Origin: Camarhynchus parvulus | Taxonomy: Eukaryota; Chordata; Aves; Passeriformes; Thraupidae | DNA length: 64,000 nucleotides | NCBI RefSeq assembly: GCF_901933205.1 | Contig: NC_044584.1 | Span: 14,859,001-14,923,000, forward strand | Direction: 5' to 3' | In this document: positions 39,601 through 50,720 of the stretch, in pieces | Layout: each line of letters begins with the position of its first letter | Numbering within the stretch: the stretch's first letter is position 1 | Notes under the pieces: generated by a model | What the model saw: the letters and a program-made list of their open reading frames with translations, nothing else | What the model was told of the DNA's origin: nothing | The model's database searches: none | Translations under genes and position numbers: made by a program

Positions 39601-40577
39601 TTCTGAGCATGAAATGAAATAGAAAGGAATGGGGACCACTCTCCTCATTTAAGCCATGTCTGCTGCAGCACATGGCCACGTTTCCACCCCATGCCTTTCA
39701 TTTGTTAATCATTTTCTGCAAGAGCAGTGAGATCCCTTTTGCTAAAGCAGTCTTTCACAAGGGTGCCTCATGTCTGACCACCAGTAATCAGTGCAATGGA
39801 AGCCTTCAGTTTAATGATAAGATGACAGGATAAAATCTTAATGCATCTCATTGATGCTGCTTTGCTGAGGGGGCCAGGAAAGAACTTTATTTGGCTGTGT
39901 GTGTTGTCTACATTCTATAATGCTTTCAAGCTTGGTCTTTAAATGTGGCACCTTCCCTGTAAATAACTCCAGTTCTTACCTTAATTGCAGTCCTAACCAC
40001 CACTAGTAAAAGAGTAACATCACAACTGCATCCTGAATAATTTCTTGTCATCTTAAATTTTAAAAGTTTCAGCAATACATAAAAAAAAAAAAGTATTTTC
40101 TTGGAAGCTTTCTGAGGAAACACCAGGTTCCCAGAAGTCTCAGGTCTATGGCATGAAATCCTAAAACTACAAGAACCTTTCTTTAACCCTGCCTTTTTAC
40201 AGTAGTATGTCAAGAAAAATTAAAATTTTCAAATGACAAAATATTCCTGCACATGAATTTTTTTTTCCTGAGATACAGTTAAAAAAATATGATGTGATAA
40301 TGTGTGTTAACCATGCCACTTGAGGACTTTAAATGCTGTGGTGTTAGGCAGGGTATCAGACAATAAATGGACTATCAGGATGATATATTTAACATATTTA
40401 TTTAGAGATAATTTCTAAAAGGCATATATAGACTACAGATAGTCTAGTACACACAGAGATAATCAGTAGAGATATGTGAGGGGTTTTCTTCCTAATGTGT
40501 AGTTTTCTTCTAAAATGTGTAGTGCTTGGTAAAGCTTCTTATTCAAAGCATTGTCAGGTTTTGAACAGTTAAGGCAA
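36613..40577. other. Unique non-coding sequence, no gene seen
   Basis: No gene or transposon is recognised. The interval 38990-39340 is high-complexity sequence with little simple repeat and a few retained CpGs, and looks like a possible conserved element. The 143-codon plus frame across it (39159-39590) has no known motif and ends in lower-quality sequence. Confidence 0.5.
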
Positions 40578-40975
40578 GGCTACTGTCACAGACATCTTTT
40601 ATGAAAAATCCTTTCCTTAGGATTTTTCCTCCTGAGAAACTGAGAGGCCTCAGGAACAAAATGTAAACAATGATTATCTGCTGCTGTGGAATGCAACAGG
40701 TGCATCTGTGATTGGTCTCATGTGGTTGTTTCTAATTAATGGCCAATCACAGTCAGCTGGCTCGGACTCTCTGTCCGAGACACAAGCCTTTGTTATTCAT
40801 TCTTTCTTTTTCTATTCTTAGCCAGCCTTCTGATGAAATCCTTTCTTCTATTCTTTTAGTATAGTTTTAATATAATATATATAATAAAATAATAAATCAA
40901 ACCTTCTGAAACATGGAGTCAGATCCTCATCTCTTCCCTCATCCTCGGACCCCTGTGAGCACCATCACAGGCTAC
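40578..40975 (+). repeat. 6-bp target-site duplication GGCTAC flanking a solo LTR
   Basis: GGCTAC at 40578-40583 and again at 40970-40975 directly bracket the element at 40584-40969. A 6-bp duplication is characteristic of ERVK-type (betaretrovirus-like) integration. Perfect identity shows that the insertion site has not been rearranged. Confidence 0.85.
40584..40969 (+). mobile_element. ERVK-like solo LTR, 386 bp, plus strand
   Basis: The element begins TGTCACAG and ends CATCACA, the TG...CA termini of a retroviral LTR, and is flanked by a perfect 6-bp duplication. Inside are 'gattggtc' and 'ggccaatcac' CCAAT-type boxes, a TTTGTTATTC segment and two polyadenylation signals, AATAAA at 40884-40889 and 40891-40896. 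'acatggagtcagatcctc' follows in the presumed U5. I recognise this layout as a common songbird LTR family related to the copy at 55255. No primer-binding site, gag, pol or env sequence adjoins it, so the provirus was reduced to one LTR by recombination. Confidence 0.85.
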
Positions 40976-41221
40976 CCACTTTGAGCATTTGCTAAGCTGT
41001 GTTACAGGGGCCAGCTGTGCCAGCAGGCTCTGTACCACTGGGCTCCAAAGCTCACCAAAGCTGTCTGCCTGCTGCTGCAGGGCCTGTCCTCTGTGCAAGG
41101 CACACTGTCTGTGCTGAGGACATTCCAGCCCTGCTGCCAAGTGCAATCCCTTCCCCACAGGCTGGAGAGCCCAGGTCTCACAGAGCTGCTCTTCAAAGCC
41201 AGGGTTCCCCAGACTGGGACC
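40976..41221. other. Unique spacer between two LTRs
   Basis: About 245 bp of unremarkable GC-richer sequence separate two LTRs of opposite orientation. It shows no similarity to retroviral internal sequence, so the LTRs are independent insertions and not the two ends of one provirus. Confidence 0.55.
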
Positions 41222-41661
41222 TGCATTGGTTGGTGCTAACAGTGAGGAGCTATTGGAAACAAGGCAGGAGAAATGACGAGGAGGCCTCCATCTTATCAGG
41301 AAGCTAATTAATTACTTTATTACACTATATTATTCTATATTATATTACATTATATTACACTACATCTAAACTGAATCTGCCAAGCACTCAACTCTGCACA
41401 CACTGCCCAGAATCTCGTGACTGTCCCCCAGCAGTCCTGACACACACACACACAGACTTGGCCCTGACAGGCCAAGGAAACAAAACTCCATCACTGTGGG
41501 TAAACAATCTCCATATTGCATTCTACTTTGGCACAACACAGGCACAGCAGATGAGATAAGAGTTGTTTTTCCTTTCTCTGAGGTTCAGAGAATGTGAATC
41601 TCAGAAATATTCTTGGGAAGTTGTGCTTGCTTTTCTCTCTGTGAAGAGAAATGTGGCGACA
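41222..41661 (-). mobile_element. ERVK-like LTR, minus strand
   Basis: Read on the minus strand it begins TGTCGCCACATTTCTC (plus-strand end 41661) and carries 'ctctgaacctcagagaaagg', 'gttgtttaccca' and a GTAATAAAGTAA polyadenylation signal (TTTATT at 41316-41321). A 'gatggaggcctcctcgtc' segment follows. These motifs place it near, but not in, the family of 40584 and 55255; it shares the GGGTAAACAATCTCC block with the latter. A CA microsatellite of about seven units lies within it near 41440-41455. Candidate flanks are GGGACC (41216-41221) and AGGAAC (41662-41667), matching at only 4 of 6, so the left boundary is tentative. Confidence 0.7.
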
Positions 41662-44600
41662 AGGAACCAGTGGAGCATCCACAATTTAAATACTGCCTTG
41701 GTTCCACTGATGAAATTCTCTTCTCTGGGGAGAGGAGCTAAAGCAGCACACAGAGGGCTCTGGCCCTGCCAAGGTGTGTGTGGGAGAGGAGAAAGCCAGC
41801 CCAGCCAGGCTGCACAACCACCCAGCAGCAGCAACATGATGTATGAGCACCCTGCTCGTTTGCACAAGGCAGCAGTGGAACACTAACTTGTTTCCATGGC
41901 AACCCAAAAAAGAATTACGGCTTTAAAGCTGACTGAATGGTAGCCCCATGAAAAAGTAAAGGGCAGACCATATCTTTCTAAAATATAATTTAGTACTAAG
42001 TCACCTGAACAGTATTAGCTAAAAGGATTTCAGCTCTGGGCTTGGGAAGTGACCCATTTGGGATACGGAGTGTTAGGTTTTCCTAATGGTGTGCCTAAGA
42101 TCTGAAGGGCCTGGTGGACACACCATGGTGTACAGCATAAAAGAAGAGGAAAATACCTTTATGCCTGAAATCTCTTACCAGAAAAACAAGAATCTCTTCC
42201 CTCTTTACAAAAGTGTCAGTTTTCTATCAGATTATTGCACTCCCCTTCACCTCTTGTGAGGACATGGGGACACATGTTGAGTGCCTGGTACAAATATACA
42301 TGGGGAAGGAAGGAGAAATATGGTGAAAATTAAATAATCCCTAGGGTGAGTAGGAGGAAAACTTATGTGTTCAGACTGGAGACACATCAACTCAGACTAG
42401 GAGGCCAGAATCTGCCTCTAGCACGACGCATTATCCTGCCCTCAGAGCACTACTCAAATCTAATCCTGAAATCCCAAAACACTTCAGAAAGTTTTTAACA
42501 GAAAAATCTCCCATTAACTGCAGCCAGAGTTGAGAAAAATGCTCAGGATTTGGTCATTTCTGTGAAATCAGGGCTGGGGAGAGGAGAAAGGGGCAGTAAT
42601 TTGTACATGAAAGCTGGTATTTTTTGTACAACCGCAGTTAAAAGAAATAATCAAATTTATTATGGTTGAAAGACTATGGAAAGCGGGAATCTAAATTTAT
42701 TGTCAGACAGTTTTCTTTACAAACAAATAAAAATCAGCAAAGTCCCATGTACATCAGTCACAGAGAGCACTAACCAACATTTGGAAAGTGTGGTTGGAAC
42801 AATGCAGAGAGGCAGATCTAGAGCTCTCATAGACTGACAACGAACACCTGCACTGTTCAGGCTTTGGTCAGTTAAACCTCATTGTAAATTACAGAAATCA
42901 GTATTTTACCTAGAAATATGGCCAATACAGTATTGAGAACTGTATTCATGTGATGAAAATAGACTTTCTCTCAGGGGTGGGGGCCACTGAGCTCCTCCCA
43001 AGCCAAACATGACTGTGTGAGTTGTGGTGAAATCTGGCTGCCCCTGCTCTCTCTCGGTGGTTTACAAAAAGCAGCTGTCTGTAAAAACTCATTAAAAAGT
43101 CTTGTTCAAAAAAATAAGTACAAGAATTGACCTCGGTTTCTAGAAATGGCCACAAGAAGGAATTATTTCTGTGTTTGGGTAAATGAGACCTTCGATCCAC
43201 AGCCCTTTTTTTCCTTTTCCCAGCAGAAACCTGCAAAAACCCATTGCTTTGAGTCTTAACAACACCACTGTCCTGATTCTCAAGAATGATCAACACTGTT
43301 AATCCCTTAGGCTGGGGTTTTCAGAAGAATCTCAAAAGAAAAACCTCAGTGAAAGAAATAAGCATTCTTGGCAACCTGGCCATCCCTGGCTGTGGGACCC
43401 AGCAGGGGAGAAGCCCAAGGCTGGAGCTGAGTCCCAAATATGCAGGATACCTTTGCCCTCTTCTGGGAACACTCTCTTAAAACATCCTATTAAGGTGTAG
43501 GTTGAAACAAATCACGAGTGTGTTTAATAACGTATAAAACAGCTTAGTAAAATTGTCATGAAAATTTAAAAGCTTGGGCAAAAACCCTACACCTCTGCCA
43601 TTTATACTGATGACAATGATAATGAAAAAAATAATGATGTTTTAACTCACCCATCAAAAAAATTTATTCACCCTGAGAGAGTAGAAATGTGCAAAGCTGG
43701 TGGAAAGATATACTTACCTTGAATTTATAAACTGCTCCTCAGATAAAGAAATACAGGATGAGGAGTTGCCTCATTTACATTCATTCATTCACCCTTGGCC
43801 ATTTTTTCAGCCAAGTAGATGCAAATTCTTTGAAGCCATTAGAGCTGATAAGAGAGAAGCCCCAAGCCTGAGCCTGTTGTCACTGTCCAGACACCTGAGG
43901 TGATTCCCTGTGCGCCCCAAGTGCCAGGGACACCCCACTCACAGCAGCCTCTGCAGCCCATCCAGGGCTCCAGCTGGGAGGGAAGGGCTCAGCACCAGAG
44001 GTAAGAAATATTTCCTTGTGGGCCTGCCTTATATAAGTCTGCTTGACAATCTTTCTGCTTAATAGAAGATGAATGATCTTTCCTTACTCCAGTAGCCACA
44101 TGGCAGAGGAAATAGTAGGAATTAGATGGTAATTACTAATCTGAGAAGGCAATTCCTATGCGCATGTTTCTTTCTGGTTGATGTCCAGAGAAGTTCTGTG
44201 TCCTGAGATAGAGCTTTGCCATCAGTTGGGTGTAAAACATATAAGAAAACCCAACCAAACAAAAAGAGATTATTTACCTTTGAACTCACATGCTGAAAGA
44301 CCCCGAAGGAATGAAAGGCAGCAGGGGAATCGAACAATAAGGGTTGTGGGGAGGAGATCAATTTCACAAGGAAGATGTTTCTATTTTGGAATTGTTTCAT
44401 ATCACAGGAGAGGCCCAAGCTGGTCAAACTGCCTGGACACAGCAGAGCAGAAGTGATACTTGAGCAGCCCATAAAGAAGAAAGCTTGGCTGGATAGGGCC
44501 CTTCTCTTTTATAGGGCAAAGCACGGGCATTTGCAATCAAAGCACACACAGGGGCATTCAGCCTGAGATTTACTGAAGACAGTGGTGTAATGAAAAAAGG

Positions 44601-45423
44601 AGAGAGCACACGCTGAGCTGTGTGTGGCTTTGTTTTGTGGACAGTCACAGCTGAAGGAAATGGAGGTGTGAGTGAGGACTTTTGGGAAGGTTGCTGTGCT
44701 ACAAGACATATCCCTCCAAGTGTTTATGTCTGCCCCTTCCTAGCTGCAGATAAAGGACAATGAAACTGTTCTTCCATCACCTTGTCTGGCATTAGCCCCT
44801 GACCTCATCTGGGTACCAGAAGTATGCTTCAATGTAAACACACACACATATTTAGCATTTAGCCCCATCAGGTCTAAATTCCAGCTTTTTATCCCTGTGG
44901 TATGGTGGACTTAGGCAATTTGCCACTGCAAGGAATGAGAAACCCACCAGCAAATTGCTCCTTGCAGCGCCCAGCAGCAGACCTTGTAAATGACTATGAT
45001 TGAATTTATTCTAAATTAATTCAGAAGCGTGTGGGATTTTAAGACAGAAGAACTGATCACCATGCAGTTAATTGGGCCTGCCCTCTCAGCCCCATGTCCT
45101 GTCAGGCCAGCCAAGCAGCTGTCCCAGCAAAGGGAGCAGGGACACCAAGGAGGCAGGAAAAAGCCCTGACATGAATTTAAATGAAATAAAATTGCCAAAG
45201 TCTTTGCTCCGTTGCCTGTGTTGGGGTTAGGTCTGCAGGGACCTTGATCCAAGTGCCAAACACAAACAGAAGACCAAGCCCAATTTGTGTGGCATTTCCA
45301 CTTTGCCATCCCAGGATGCTCCTGCTCTGGGCTCTCTGGGGAGCAGCCTGCGCTGGCAAAATGTGCCTGCTCTGACCTCTGCTGTGGTTCTCAAAACCAC
45401 AGGGCTTTGGAGTCCCTTTGTCC
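41662..45423. other. Unique non-coding sequence, no gene seen
   Basis: Composition alternates between AT-rich (42600-42780, 43480-43700) and GC-richer (43900-44000) stretches. Short CA repeats occur near 44840. Frames of about 116 codons (42946-43296 and 44122-44472, both minus) have no recognisable domain. Confidence 0.5.
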
Positions 45424-45706
45424 TGCTAGGAATGGGGACTGAGCAGAGCAAACACCCTCAGCATCCCCCTCTCTTTGCCCTGCTAGGAGTGGGGACTGAA
45501 AATAGCAAACCATCCTCAGCATCCCCCTCTCTCTTTACCCTGCTGGAATGGGGACTGAACAGAGCAAACCATCCTCAGCATACCCCTCTCTTTGCCCTGC
45601 TGGAATGGGGACTGAGCAGAGCAAACCACCCTCAGCATTCCCCTCTCTTTGCCCTGCTAGGAATGGGGACTGAGCAGAGCAAACCACCCTCAGCATCCCC
45701 CTCTCT
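45424..45706 (+). repeat. 57-60 bp minisatellite, five copies
   Basis: Copies start at 45424, 45481, 45541, 45598 and 45655. Each begins TGCTAGGAATGGGGACTGA or TGCTGGAATGGGGACTGA and contains AGAGCAAACCA and CCTCAGCAT words. Unit length varies between 57 and 60 bp. Most copies lack stops, which gives the longest open frame in the window (45285-46013 plus, 242 codons). However, single-base differences between copies switch the frame read through the unit (LLGMGTE against LLEWGL), the opposite of what selection for protein would keep. Confidence 0.92.
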
Positions 45707-46539
45707 TGTGCTCGGTGCCTCCCGGCTGCTCACTCTACAGGCTGGGGGCTGCCAAATGCTGGGGAAGAGATCCCTAACCACAAATAACTGCTGTAAATCC
45801 CCCAGAAGTGCTGGGTGTGCCAGAGGAGCAGCGCTGAGGTGTGCACAGCAGGAAGGCATCAGGCATTTGGGAATGCTGGCTGTCAGATGGAAGTGCTGGG
45901 GAGGGGAGCTCTGGCAGCCCCAGGGGCCGTGGTGCTTTATGTGCACTGCACTGCAGGATGAGGCTCCTGGTAATGACCTGCCCAGCAGAGCCTTTAAAAC
46001 AAATTATGGATGATAAAGCAAGAATCCAAGGTAAATTTTCAGAGCTGATGAGTGAAAAACAGCTCACATCTTTATGCGCCGGCTGAGCACATTTAGGGGA
46101 GAGCCACTGGGGTGCAATAAGCATGATTCCACACTGTGTCACTTTTAGGAGTAAAACTTCATAATCCTTGGCAACTTCTGCATCCTAAAGAGCAGGGTTT
46201 GAAAAGTTAGCACACATTGAAACACTTCCTCCCTGCAGGAGGCCATTTCTGCTCAGGTAACTCCTCCCTTGGGGGCTTTGGGTGAGACACACTCACCTGC
46301 TGTGTGAGGACAGGGAGAGCTGGGTCAGGGACCAGCAGGTGCCTGGTGGGGCTACCAGCCCCAGTCTGGGCTCCCTGGCTCGGGGGGCACCAGAGATGCA
46401 GCCCCTGTATGAGCCATGCTCACGTGGCTCTCTGCTCCTGATTCCTCAGGTGTGCCATTCACAGGGACCAGGAGCAATTAAATATTCCAGAATTCTTAAT
46501 TTTTAGGCAGCAGCTCATCCTACACTAATTAGTGCAAAT
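45707..46539. other. GC-rich unique sequence
   Basis: No feature is recognised. GC-rich intervals near 45850-45960 and 46270-46400 produce overlapping frames on both strands without motifs. Confidence 0.5.
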
Positions 46540-46562
46540 GGGGGGGTGGGGAGAGGGTGGGG
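46540..46562 (+). other. G-quadruplex motif
   Basis: Four G runs of seven, four, three and four bases are separated by loops of one, three and one bases. This satisfies the usual G3+N1-7 definition and the short loops predict a stable fold. It lies in otherwise AT-rich sequence. Confidence 0.75.
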
Positions 46563-48321
46563 AAAGCAGAGTTTAAACACTACAGTGACAGATGCATTTT
46601 ATAGGATCTAATAGTTCATTCTGAGATGCAATCATCTTTTCAAATACTATTACCAGCTACTGTTCAGGAGCTGCCTGTTTTCAGGGCTGTGCCCATCACA
46701 GGGCAGATCCAAACACAATTGGAGATATTGCAAAGACTTAAAAGCTTTTGATGTGGGAGGTAGCTGACATGTGAAGAAATAAATCGAATTAAATTCTCTG
46801 TTACATGGAATATTTGTGAATTCAGGTACACGGAATGCTCTGTGAGGTGACTCTGATGGTGGTTCAAACCCAGCTGCAGTCTGTGGTTGTTGGTGAGCCA
46901 GAAGTTTCTGCTTAAAAAAAAAGAAAGGCAAGATTTACAAAAGGCCCTTCAAGGTAGCTTTTGGCTACCTTGTCCATCCTGTGATGGCAAGGTAGTGTGA
47001 CACACCAGGACACCATTATAGAGACTTTTCACACCTGAACTCAGCTAAAATCATCAAATTGTTTTTGAATATTTTAAACATATTAGAGAAATCTATTATT
47101 TTCTTACCCATGTTTCACATGTGGTTTTTGTAGACTCTAGCAAAGCAGCCTTTAGGGAACAAAATCCAGAATCCTCAGAATAGAGCTGCTCTGTAAAATC
47201 TCTTGATCAAACAGAGATTTCAGCTCAGGAATCCAGATCTTCTTCAGTCCAGCTAGCATTTTGCTTTCTCTGCCTTGCCAGTATTCTGGAGGTGTTTTGT
47301 GTGCAATAAGAAACAGGCCACAATAAAGTCTGTTTCTCCAAATTACTGCACAGTACTACACCCTTTGGGTATCTCAGACACTACTAGGGCTGTATATCAG
47401 AGTCCTTCAAAACCCAGAAAGATAATTGAGCCAGCACTTCAATTGAAGTGACAGAAAGTTCATCTCTTTCATTCCATTCTTTGTTAACAGGCATTCTTAG
47501 ATGGCATCAGACCCCAAATCTACTTAGTCCATCTTGTCCGCAGGAATAGCAAGCAGGAGGTGAGCAGAAGAGAAAGCAGGAGCCAGAGGCCATGGGTATC
47601 ATGTGTCAGCACATAACTCTCATAATTTCCAATGGAAAGCCAAAGACTCAAGCCAGCTCTAAGGAAAGCTGCTAATCCAGGGCTGCAAACCTTCACACCA
47701 AGGTGGAAATTCCACATCCAGAGCCTGCCTTGTTTGCTGGGCGGCAGCTGGGCCCAAAACAACCTTTGGCAAATGCAAGGCAATGCACTGAAGCTGGTCT
47801 TTCCTCCAGTTTCATCTGCAGTGGGAATTAATGAAGGTGACAAGCAGCAGACTCTCTCTTTGCTTGGCAAATCCTCTCTGAGTGATGTGCCACACAGAGG
47901 GCACATCGCTGCCTGAACACCTCGCCCACCACTGGGGTGAATATTTATCCAGATTTGTCACCATGAGCTAGCATGATGTTGCAGTAATCATTAATCTGCT
48001 ATCTAGTGTTTAATTGCTCTTATCTGCTGCTGCAGAGGAAAGGAGCAGTTCATTAGGCAGAGAGCTCCCCAGCAGCATCCCTGCTCTCCCTCTGGCCAGA
48101 GGCTGTCACACCCCACTCCCTCCCATCTGTGGCTGCAGGAATCCACTGTCTGGGGATCACTTGTGCTGGGAGTCTGCTGGGTTTGGGGTGTCTGTGGCAT
48201 CCCCCAGGCTGGGGTGGGGCTGGGCAGGCAGGGCTGTGGCTCTGGGGGCAGCAGGGCTCAGGTGAGTGCAGTACTGACCATACACCTCCCCAGCCAAGCC
48301 CTGCCTTTGCCCCAGCCTGCC
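46563..48321. other. Unique non-coding sequence
   Basis: No gene, RNA or transposon is recognised. Sequence around 46600-46900 is complex and AT-rich; 48060-48300 becomes strongly GC-rich ahead of the minisatellite. Confidence 0.5.
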
Positions 48322-48520
48322 CAGCCTCATCCCCCATGTCCCCTGACCCTGATTTCCCCCCCAGCCTCATCCCCCCTGTCCCCTGACCCTGATTTCCCCC
48401 CCAGCCTCATCCCCCCTGTCCCCTGACCCTGATTTCCCCCCAGCCTCATCCCCCATGTCCCCTGACCCTGATTTCCCCCCCAGCCTCATCCCCCATGTCC
48501 CCTGACCCTGATTTCCCCCC
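48322..48520 (+). repeat. 40-bp minisatellite, five copies
   Basis: Copies start at 48322, 48362, 48402, 48441 and 48481, each reading CAGCCTCATCCCCC, then TGTCCCCTGACCCTGATTTC and a C run. The first, fourth and fifth copies have A, and the second and third have C, at the position before TGTCC. Lengths are 39-40 bp because the C run varies. Such high identity suggests recent expansion and probable length polymorphism. Runs of C give G-quadruplex potential on the minus strand. Confidence 0.95.
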
Positions 48521-50433
48521 AGCCCCACAATGCCTCTCCCTGACCCCAGGGGACCTGGCTCATGGCAGAACCCAAACCATGAGTGACTACTGAATGAGAT
48601 TGGCTGCCAGCTCCTCCTCTTCATACTGAGAATGTGAAGTATGTGCCTGCCAAAAATAACACCACCATCTACACAGATACAACTTACCATCAGACAGGAA
48701 AAACCCAGCAGCTTCCCAGTGAGAGGTGTGGATGTGGCTCTTCTGGAACAGAAGGAGCAGAGAAATGTGATATCTACATAACCCAGTTTTCTCTGCTGCA
48801 TGCTCCAAATGGCACCTTTTGCTCAGATGCCCTCAGGCACAAAGAATCAGGGTGGCTGGGATGTATAAAATAACAGGTTTAGTTTTGGGGTAATAATGTG
48901 TCTTTCAAATGAGAATGGTCTATTGCTGCAAGCTTTGAAGATGCAGCCAGTGCACTTTTTAAAGCCCAAATAGGCATTTTATGATGCAAAGGATAAATCT
49001 ATCAGTAAAGATACTCATAAGTCAAGTAAATACAGCTGTTCTCTTATGTGAGGAGCTAGATATTACTTTTGTGGGGGAAATTGTGCCATTTCTTAATAGT
49101 GAACAAAGAAAGAGGGAGAAACGGGGATGTAAAAATGTGGGGAGTTTTTTTTACATTGTGGAGCAGTGAGCTGCAGCCAGAGGTAGAGTGGTGAGGGGTG
49201 AGCTCTGGCACTCCAGCACCAGCATTTGGGGAGTGTGATGGGGGGACAGGATGTGCAAGCTGTCACCTCCAAACACAGAATGCTTGCTCCATAGAAACAT
49301 CAGCTGGTCCTTCAGAGCAGCTCCTTTGCAAGTTGCTGATTCCTCAGGTCTGTGGCGAATGTGAAAACACATGAGATTCCCCTGTAAGGGACAATTTAAC
49401 ACTGGTTTAGCTAAATAATATTTCAACAGCAGCCACAAAGACACAGCTACCTGGTCCCAGCCATGATAATTTCCAAAGCTGAGAAGAAAAGGGAGGAAAG
49501 GGACTATCATTCAGGCTCTGGAGCTGGGAATAAGCAGCCAGAGGGGGTTCATGATGCAGCAGCACAGGAGCCTGTGCTGGAGCAGGTGTGTGGTGGAGGA
49601 ACAGGCATTCCCATGGTGGCAGCACTTTGCACATGGACATTCAGCTGCCCACAGACACAGACTGGTGTGATCCATCACAGAATGGGAGCTGGCAGGAGCA
49701 AGGCAAAGCTGGCATGCACATGCCCCTGTGACTCTGGATGTCTCATGTGCTTTGTGGTTCTGACAAGAAGAAATCAATACTGATATTTTTATGAAGATAC
49801 TATTTTGTAATTCCAGGTCCCCAATGGGACTCTTACAGTATTATGGACGAGAAATAGAAAACTCCCAAAAATCATCTTAGAGGGACAGAACCCTGTTGCT
49901 CCAAGTGGAGGGATGCACAAAAAGCCATACAAAAACCTTCCTGTTCAATACCAGACTGCAAGATCAGCTATAAAACTGCAGGATCAAAGGTCTGTCTAGC
50001 TCAGCATCCTGCTGCTGTCATGGGCTGATATGTGATGCTGAAGGCATCCTGCAAGGGCAGGATGGTGCTGAGCAGCCTCCCTTGTGTGCTGTTCCCATTG
50101 TAGACAGTGCTCTACTTCCCCTGTCAGCGTCTGAGCATTTCCTGAGCCAGCAGCTGCCTTCAGCCCACAGTATGCAGCCATACCTGTACCTTTTATGCCT
50201 GGTTAAATTCCATCTGCACCCACAAACAAATGGCAGCCTCAGGGAAGGGGTCCCACGCTTTGGTTGTGTGTTACACCTAATGAGATGTGTAGAAGAAGCC
50301 TGAGTTGCAGTTTCTCCTCTCACCTGTACCAATGGCTTGGTGAGCATGTGCTCTGCATTCCCAGTGATCAGTGCTTCAGCTGGGCCTGGAGTCCAGCAGG
50401 ACTCTCCCAAGAGACCCTGGGAGAGCAGGGCAG
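48521..50433. other. Unique non-coding sequence
   Basis: Nothing is recognised. 48880-49170 is AT-rich; 49560-49740 and 50360-50433 are GC-richer. Open frames of up to 119 codons on the minus strand lack motifs. Confidence 0.5.
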
Positions 50434-50720
50434 TGTGCTGGGCTGAGCCCTGCTGGCTGCCCCTGCCCACCCAGCTGCTCTCATCAGCTCCTCGACGAGA
50501 CAGGAGAGAAACAACGATGGAAAACTTATGGTCTGAGATAAAGAAAGGAGATCTCTCACCAATTTCATGGACAAAACAGATTTAACTTGGGGAAAATGAA
50601 TATAATTTATTGCCAGAAATAAAATAAGGTTGGGCATGAGAACCAAAGACATCAACCCCTCTTCCCAGTCTCACTCACCCAGAGCTGCCCTGGTCTGTGG
50701 CTGGTGCAACCCAGACCACT
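50434..50720 (-). mobile_element. ERVL-like LTR fragment, minus strand
   Basis: Read on the minus strand this contains GCAATAAATTATATTC (AATAAA; TTTATT at 50606-50611 plus), then TTTTCCCCAAGTTAAATCTG, TTTTGTCCATG, AATTGGTGAGAGATCTCC and TTATCTCAGACC. It ends in a GGTGGGCAGGGGC...CAGCCCAGCACA-like terminus at 50434. I recognise this order as the R-U5 part of a common avian ERVL-like LTR. The U3 side, beyond about 50720, loses similarity, so the right boundary is unknown and no target duplication could be set. No internal coding region is recognised. Confidence 0.65.

Noticed and set aside
40584..41661. The two neighbouring LTRs as ends of one provirus
   Set aside because: They are in opposite orientation, differ in family and enclose only about 250 bp of non-retroviral sequence.
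46861..46880. GGTTCAAACCC as a tRNA B box
   Set aside because: No A box at the right distance and no cloverleaf can be drawn.
48322..48520. CRISPR-like array
   Set aside because: There are no distinct spacers: the whole 40-bp unit repeats, and the genome is vertebrate.
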